DNA of 64,000 bases. Source: Paenibacillus sp. BK033 (GTDB taxonomy: Bacteria > Bacillota > Bacilli > Paenibacillales > Paenibacillaceae). Every line of letters starts with the position of its first letter. The first letter of the stretch is position 1. Below are positions 63,313 through 64,000 of the stretch, in pieces. Under the pieces are notes generated by a model that saw only the letters and a list, made by a program, of their open reading frames with translations, ran no database searches and was not told the DNA's origin. The stretch covers positions 407,975-471,974 of the forward strand of contig NZ_SLVP01000003.1 in NCBI RefSeq assembly GCF_004345425.1. Reading direction: 5' to 3'. The position numbers and the translations under genes are program-made.

Positions 63313-64000
63313 TTAAGCCCCCTCGATTTCGCGCTTTGCCTCAGCCAACGCCTGCTTTAGATCGGCAATCAAATCATCGGCATGCTCGATTCCAACCGAG
63401 AAACGAAGGAGACGGTCGTCAACGCCGATCTTCTGGCGGATTTCCAACGGAATATCGGCATGAGTCTGAACAGCCGGATAAGTCATAAGCGACTCGACGC
63501 CGCCAAGGCTTTCCGCAAACGCGATCAGCTTGATATGACGGAGAATCGGCTCTACATAACGGGCATCCTTCAGACGGAAGGAGAAAATGCCGGTGTTGCC
63601 CGAGGATTGCTTGTTCTGCACATCATGACCCGGGTGATGGGGCAGCGCCGGATAATAGACATCCTCGATCGCCTCATGCTCCAGCAGATAATTCGCGATA
63701 GCCGTTGCGTTAAGCTGATGGCGTTCCATGCGAAGCGCGAGCGTCTTCATGCCGCGCATCAGCAGCCAGGAGTCCTGCGGACCAAGAACGGCGCCAAGCG
63801 AGTTATGCAGGAAAGCCATCTGCTCGGAGAGCTCTTTGCCCTTCGTTACGATCAGACCCGCTAGAACGTCATTGTGACCGCCCAAATATTTGGTTGCGCT
63901 ATGAACGACGATATCCGCGCCAAGCTCTATAGGACGCTGGAAGAACGGAGTAAGCAGCGTATTATCTACAATAGTAAGAAGACCTTTGGACTTTGCCCAT
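63313..64000 (-). CDS. metI: Cystathionine gamma-synthase / O-acylhomoserine sulfhydrylase, 5' end missing
   Basis: Only the C-terminal 228 codons lie in the window; the gene continues past the right edge. The PLP lysine is visible in VVHSATKYLGGHNDVLAGL, and DNTLLTPFFQRPIELGADI precedes it. It is the same family as the downstream metC but distinct (SLGGVESLMTYPAVQTHADI instead of SLGAVESILSYPAKMSHAAM). In the Bacillus metI-metC pair this enzyme makes cystathionine from O-acylhomoserine and cysteine. An S-box/SAM riboswitch would be expected upstream but is outside the window. Confidence 0.85.
   Translation of the reverse strand, partial: WAKSKGLLTIVDNTLLTPFFQRPIELGADIVVHSATKYLGGHNDVLAGLIVTKGKELSEQMAFLHNSLGAVLGPQDSWLLMRGMKTLALRMERHQLNATAIANYLLEHEAIEDVYYPALPHHPGHDVQNKQSSGNTGIFSFRLKDARYVEPILRHIKLIAFAESLGGVESLMTYPAVQTHADIPLEIRQKIGVDDRLLRFSVGIEHADDLIADLKQALAEAKREIEGA

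Overview
The window comes from a spore-forming Bacillota, most likely Paenibacillus or a close relative. Sporulation genes (spoVR, prkA, ytxC, a gamma-type SASP, a YheC/D-like coat ATP-grasp protein) sit beside S-layer-homology (SLH) surface proteins, a YesM/YesN two-component pair with LplB/LplC-type sugar permeases, a futalosine-route menaquinone gene (mqnC), and a T-box-controlled thrS. The species assignment is inference from gene content; no rRNA or tRNA gene is visible.

Layout. 1-4.1 kb: a small SLH protein, then a leftward sugar-catabolism operon (TIM-barrel isomerase, Gfo/Idh/MocA dehydrogenase, MFS transporter). 4.4-8.6 kb: odhA-odhB (E1 and E2 of 2-oxoglutarate dehydrogenase), followed by a hairpin-rich 500-bp spacer. 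9.1-23.6 kb: a probable arabinogalactan/galactan utilisation locus, all leftward: YesM-type kinase, YesN-type regulator, two ABC permeases, lipoprotein binding protein, a surface-anchored GH53 galactanase, a TauE exporter, a GGDEF remnant, a GH51 arabinofuranosidase and an unusual ArsR-like regulator. 23.7-28.7 kb: spoVR, a coat-type ATP-grasp gene, an unknown membrane protein, an NlpC/P60 endopeptidase and a 58-aa protein. 28.8-32.2 kb: a three-gene operon (circularly permuted ATP-grasp, alpha-E, transglutaminase-like). 32.4-38.4 kb: a soluble globin-coupled chemotaxis transducer, prkA, a DUF2161 nuclease-fold protein, an aminotransferase, a 32-aa membrane protein and an AbrB-like regulator carrying a zinc-knuckle tail. 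38.5-46.1 kb: trmL, a PhoP-like response regulator with a Pho-box array, serC, thpR, glnA with a perfect GlnR/TnrA operator, aroF and ispH. 46.1-55.6 kb: a two-component system, htrA, yugN, liaFSR, an amt ammonium transporter and a hypothetical gene. 55.8-64 kb: SASP, a 3D-domain protein, thrS, ytxC, decayed sequence, mqnC and a metI-metC pair cut by the window edge.

The most unusual signal is a family of dispersed intergenic elements (about 8668, 8977, 16324, 44657, 60129 and a likely variant at 44990). Each has an outer stem and an inner stem whose sequences differ from copy to copy but stay complementary, separated by two internal-loop segments that are conserved in sequence. Covarying stems with conserved loops point to a structured RNA or a structure-recognised mobile DNA element. 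Other leads are the ArsR-HTH fused to a beta-rich domain, a Pho-box array before an orphan PhoP-like gene, a helically phased TTAAAA array before htrA, and the ATP-grasp/alpha-E/transglutaminase operon.

All calls rest on reading the sequence and on knowledge of protein families; no database search was run.
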